From Mucidula mucida (Eukaryota; Basidiomycota; Agaricomycetes; Agaricales; Physalacriaceae), in assembly GCA_015501055.1 (NCBI GenBank), contig JADNYV010000570.1, positions 1 to 21,504 on the forward strand: DNA of 21,504 nt, written 5' to 3'. This document shows positions 18,154 to 21,504 of this stretch, in pieces. Both the position numbers and the translations under genes were made by a program. The notes under the pieces were generated by a model that was given only the letters and a program-made list of their open reading frames with translations, was not told the origin of the DNA and did not search any database. Position 1 is the first letter of the stretch. The number at the start of each line of letters is the position of its first letter.

Positions 18154-18676
18154 TAGAATTTGTAGCCAAGAACTCTGTTGTATCAATACACTTATAATTT
18201 CTTCAATCTGTATCTATCTGACATGGATTTGGCTGGGCTGAACATACTTGGAATTTGAAAGTGAGTAAAGTTATATAAATGAGATAGAGGTATAGGCGGG
18301 TAAGCCTAGCCTTGAATCGTAGCGCTTACTACTATGTACCCATTATGTCAAATGCATCCAGCCAAAAAACCCATGTGCGCTTCCATGACACAAGGCGACC
18401 TGACGTTTTTCAACAAAACGGCAAACAAACACACTACACTTTCGGCGCACCCAAAATATCCTTGACCAAACGCTGCTTCACAACATCGTGCGCGTCAACA
18501 TTAATGCTTATCAAACATTGCGAATAGCTTCAGCTTTTCTCCGTTGCGAGTGTTGCCCCGCTAGACATGACATACTGTTATCAGCGGCTTGTAGGCTCAA
18601 GTTCCATGAGATCAACGTGCCTCAGCAAACCACTACGAGTCCTCAGTATTCCCAGCGGCCCCTGCAAGCAACGTTA
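18154..18676. other. Intergenic region
   Basis: About 520 nt after the reductase stop codon, up to the left edge of duplicated copy 2. No gene or repeat recognised; it does not match the sequence left of copy 1. Confidence 0.4.
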
Positions 18677-18717
18677 ACAGCTCGTATTGAGAGATGGAAT
18701 AATGTAGTTCGTTGAAT

Positions 18718-20178
18718 CTAAAACTGGGCCACTACTCTACGTCTCTTCGTAGCAGGGAGATCATCGTCTAGCTCCTAAATCAACGACAACTCCAACACGT
18801 CGATAGCACAAGGGAGAAACCGCCGCACCACCTTGTCCGTAAGAATGGACGATGCGGCTCATCGACCCATCTGACCGTGGGCGTAACTCACGCTCAACGC
18901 GGACATTTGAGCCCCGGAATGGGCGGGAACCCTTGCACCAAAGGTGCGTCGGGGTCATACTCGGCATGCTCAAGGCCAGGTGCAAAGGTGTTGCATGCGT
19001 ATGATTTCCGGACTGTCCAGCGTGAGGTCGAGTTCGTATTTATGTGGTTGGGCCAAGCCTATAGAAGGTATACGAATGAACAACATGCCCAAGGAAATAT
19101 GTAGATCTGACTTACCACCAAGGATGAGCGTTGTTGTCATTGCGGGGGAACGATGAATACAATGTCTTCGTCTTGTCATCGTGAGTGACAGCAAGCGCCT
19201 CGGTGACTTTGGGGAACTTGCTGCCATCGTTGACGACTCGGATAAGAGCGCCTCGAAGTGGGTAGACGGATGCGTCCCCAGCAACGGCCAGGCCAGTAGC
19301 GTTGACGATCGCGTCAGCGCCGTACTCCGCAGGCAGTGTTTCCTCTTGGTCAAGTAGATCGCCGTTGACGCGGCGCGTCTCCATGACTGCGCCTTTGCAG
19401 ACAAGAACGAATCGTAGCCAATGCATGTAAGCGTCGGTGTCGATGACTGGGGCGAGATGTTGATAGGCGTCGACAACGCCAGTCTTTTGATTGACTTTGT
19501 GTTCAGTGACGATGTTGGCATCCCGTCGGACTCCTTTGATCTGGAGACGCGTTAGGTCCGTGCTGATCGATGAAAGGATCCATTCTTACATCGTTCTGAG
19601 CAACAATTTCTTCATACTTGTCAAGCTGTCCCCGGTCAGGCATGTTCTCCATCTTTTGGTCGAAGAAGAAGTTGGCCATGCGCATCTGGACACCGTGGTC
19701 AAGGTAATCGCTTCGGGGCATGATCGCTTGAAGCTTGTCGAAGACGCGGTATGCAGTCATGCACCATCGCTTAGAATTGTGAAGAGAGATGACCTGTAAC
19801 GAAAGGTAAGAATGCGACCAATGTATCGGAAAAGCCAGTCACATCGGTGTGTTTTCCACAAACTGCTGGTGGGAATTCCCACAAAGCGCCAGCAATTTGC
19901 GAAGTGATGCGGTTCTTGGGGTCGGCCCATCGTTCGGCAATGACAGTCACATCGTAGCCGGCATCTAAGAAGGCCCAGGCAGTCTAAAGGCATTATTAGA
20001 AGCTTGGAGGCAAGAGACACCAATGAACGCCTACAGTAAAGCCGGTGACACCACCACCAACGATCAAAATACGCTTCCTCGGAACATTCGGGTCTGCTTG
20101 GGGAGGCTGGCCTTCTTGAAGGACAAGCTCGTCGCCGAGGCGAGTCAAGAAGAAGTCGGGAGATGAGGCGATAGACAT
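18718..20178 (-). pseudogene. D-amino-acid-oxidase-like FAD oxidoreductase, copy 2, broken
   Basis: Exons 20178-20035, 19983-19843, 19793-19590, 19540-19116, 19058-18718, at the same intron positions as copy 1 (introns 49-57 nt). Here the ATG is present (MSIASSPDFFLTRLGDELVL), and the FAD-binding ILIVGGGVTGF and ITSQIAGALWEFPP are intact. Compared with copy 1, exon 4 lacks 9 nt in-frame (GLE) and has a 10-nt deletion near 19174, an extra base near 19148 and an extra base near 19131-19134. Its length, 425 nt, is therefore out of phase. Exon 5 has an extra base near 18926-18930 and an 8-9-nt loss at about 18811, inside the C-terminal YGQGGAGLSLSFGCA signature. These lesions should destroy the C-terminal catalytic half. 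A truncated N-terminal FAD-domain product is the most that could be made. Confidence 0.8.
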
Positions 20179-20247
20179 TGTTGAGTTAGAGAAGCTGAGT
20201 CTGAGTGGGACTGATGCTGATGGTCCAACATGCTGAACAGATCCATG

Positions 20248-20259
20248 TTAAATACCAAT
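20248..20259 (-). promoter_or_regulatory. TATA-like box and ATTGG upstream of oxidase copy 2
   Basis: Minus-strand ATTGG (20259-20255) and TATTTAA (20254-20248), about 70 nt upstream of ATG 20178, in a block identical to copy 1. Confidence 0.45.
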
Positions 20260-21058
20260 CCCGCGACCGCGACTTTGCAAAGTGCTCGGAGAACGATCAC
20301 GTCGTGCTCATCCGCGGCACCCTGACGAGCTGCAGGTCCATGTAGGGTTCAGCGCGGAGGACGTGCAGACCCCGGGTGATGACGAATGTGAACGATCGCC
20401 TCGGATGGGGGGTTATGGCGTGAGTCGGTGTAAAGAGTAGTAAGCTGCTCGTTCAGCAGTTCGCAGGTATTTTGCATCTGCAGATGAAAGTCGCGCATAG
20501 GAATCGATTAACGTGCAGAGTTCTTGCACAGCGAACGAGCAGTCGACGGATATGCGACACTATGAGTTTTATCAAGTTGCCGGAGTGCGAGCTGAGCTGA
20601 ATCTGAGTTGACAATCTCGGAATTGATGAAAGATCTTACCGAGGACAAGACGATAAGTATGTCCGAGCAGAATCCGTGGCAGATCAAGCTCTGAAATGCT
20701 TACTTGTTATTTCTAAACCATGAGTTAGAAGTTTTTCATCAAGAAAATCACACACACATAGCAGCCCCTGTGCCTTACTAGTTGAAGAGAACATGATTTC
20801 AAACGTCCAATTTCAAGTCCACGGCGACGGATGCAAGAGAAGTACGCTCTGTATGGCAAGACGGGCAGACATGATGAGAGTCGGGTAGCAACTCGAACAC
20901 GGAGATACCGGCTACTACATCCGTCGGAATCGGGTTGACCTCTTCCCTCCATGGTCTCTAGCGGATCTGCATCCCTGCACGTCCTCGCGCCTCTTCATGC
21001 CTAGATCATCCTCGGAAATCCGTCAACCTTCAATCTCCGCTTCCTTGCATTCAATAAG

Positions 21059-21115
21059 GTAAGATTTCCTGTGGCGCGGACCAACATACAATGAACAGTC
21101 CATGGATACTACTAG
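21059..21115 (+). other. Probable 5'-UTR intron of F-box copy 2
   Basis: Donor AAG/GTAAG at 21059 and acceptor TACTAG ending at 21115, 57 nt, matching the intron predicted upstream of copy 1. Confidence 0.45.
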
Positions 21116-21218
21116 CATACAAGTATCATTCAAACACAAGGACTCTCAATTGACTTCCGCGTCTTTAAAGCCCTCCCAAGGCGCATACTTATCCTCCAGC
21201 TTCCAGAGTTCGGCCGTC

Positions 21219-21504
21219 ATGTTCCCCCAAGAACTATTCGATGAAATTGCCGACTGGCTGTTCGACGACCACCCATCCCTTATGGCACTGTCGTGTACAT
21301 CCCAGTGTCTCCGCGCCCGCTCGCAGGCGCTCCTATTCCACGAGTTGGTGTTGTCGCCAAACACAAACTCTCCTTCGAGCTATATACCGCTTCTTGAAAT
21401 GTCGCCCCACATTTTGACATACGTTCGCCGACTTCGCATTTTTGCTGGCGATTTTTCAGCCTCTTCGTCTCCTCGCAAGCGCCTATTTGTTCACCAAGAC
21501 AACT
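21219..21504 (+). CDS. F-box protein gene, copy 2 (partial, runs off window)
   Basis: From ATG 21219 the frame is open to the last base, giving 95 codons. It starts MFPQELFDEIADWLFDDHPS and continues LMALSCTSQCLRARSQALLF, the Skp1-binding F-box. Then come SYIPLLEMSPHILTYVRRLR and the start of the variable LRR-like region. Nucleotide identity to copy 1 over the first 140 nt is about 91% by eye. After RRLRIFAG the two copies diverge sharply. Whether the downstream part is intact cannot be seen. Confidence 0.75.
   Translation, partial: MFPQELFDEIADWLFDDHPSLMALSCTSQCLRARSQALLFHELVLSPNTNSPSSYIPLLEMSPHILTYVRRLRIFAGDFSASSSPRKRLFVHQDN

Larger units (their letters stand above)
20179..21218. other. 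Intergenic region between divergent oxidase and F-box, copy 2
   Basis: Homologous to 12474-13471. Conserved blocks lie at 20244-20296, 20309-20383, 20564-20609 and 20795-20960. A minus-strand frame in the last block (VFELLPDSHHVCPSCHTERT, with a CxxC) is open in both copies but has one extra base upstream in copy 1. I do not call it a gene. Confidence 0.5.
18677..21504. repeat. Segmental duplication, copy 2 (cut by window end)
   Basis: Direct repeat of 10911-13960: oxidase-like pseudogene (minus), intergenic region with conserved blocks, and F-box gene (plus). Still homologous at the window end, so the true right edge lies outside. Confidence 0.85.

Noticed and set aside
1..21504. tRNA, rRNA, CRISPR or retrotransposon features
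   Set aside because: None was recognised on reading both strands; no long terminal repeats, reverse transcriptase or transposase motifs appear.

Overview
The window looks like genomic DNA of a filamentous basidiomycete, most likely an Agaricomycete. Genes are split by many short introns (45-62 nt). The families are typical of mushroom-forming fungi: expanded F-box proteins, an MFS transporter, a D-amino-acid-oxidase-like flavoenzyme, an alkenal-reductase-type NADP oxidoreductase, and small Cys/His proteins ending in a CHORD-like FHPG...WTCC...GC motif. No rRNA, tRNA, CRISPR array, plasmid origin or intact transposon was seen. All exon structures below were built by eye from splice signals, phase bookkeeping and family resemblance.

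Layout. 1-3805 has no convincing gene; it holds a clustered set of inverted repeats (1810-2050) and possibly a decayed gene (about 2230-3190). 3806-5533 (minus) holds two tandem paralogous small Cys/His proteins of 205 and 191 aa, with one intron at the same codon in both. 5936-7703 (minus) is a seven-exon MFS transporter with three single-base frameshifts. 9177-10655 (plus) is an intronless 492-aa protein with a nucleotidyltransferase-like N-terminus and a long disordered tail, preceded by a probable 5'-UTR intron. 10972-12473 (minus) is D-amino-acid-oxidase-like copy 1, broken. 13472-14576 (plus) is an F-box gene, frameshifted. 14969-15541 (minus) is a four-helix membrane protein. 16751-18153 (plus) is an intact eight-exon, 346-aa NADP-dependent reductase. 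18718-20178 (minus) is oxidase-like copy 2, also broken, and 21219 to the window end (plus) is a second F-box gene, open as far as the window shows.

The main structural feature is an old direct segmental duplication. The divergent pair [oxidase-like gene, F-box gene] with its shared intergenic region occurs at 10911 to about 13960 and again from 18677 past the window end, offset by about 7.75 kb in the same orientation. The two oxidase copies carry different lesions. Several intergenic stretches between the divergent genes are more similar between copies (94-100%) than the oxidase exon I compared (roughly 83%). Intact multi-exon genes lie next to the broken ones, which favours real gene decay over general sequencing error, although several lesions fall in short homopolymers and need read-level checking.

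I see no obvious pathway joining these genes. The oxidase and the reductase are both redox enzymes, but they are independent genes and nothing here shows co-regulation. No clearly new defence or mobile system was found. The most unusual items are the inverted-repeat cluster, the unexpectedly conserved intergenic blocks, the tandem CHORD-like proteins (one with a SUMO-interaction-type motif), and the nucleotidyltransferase-like protein.
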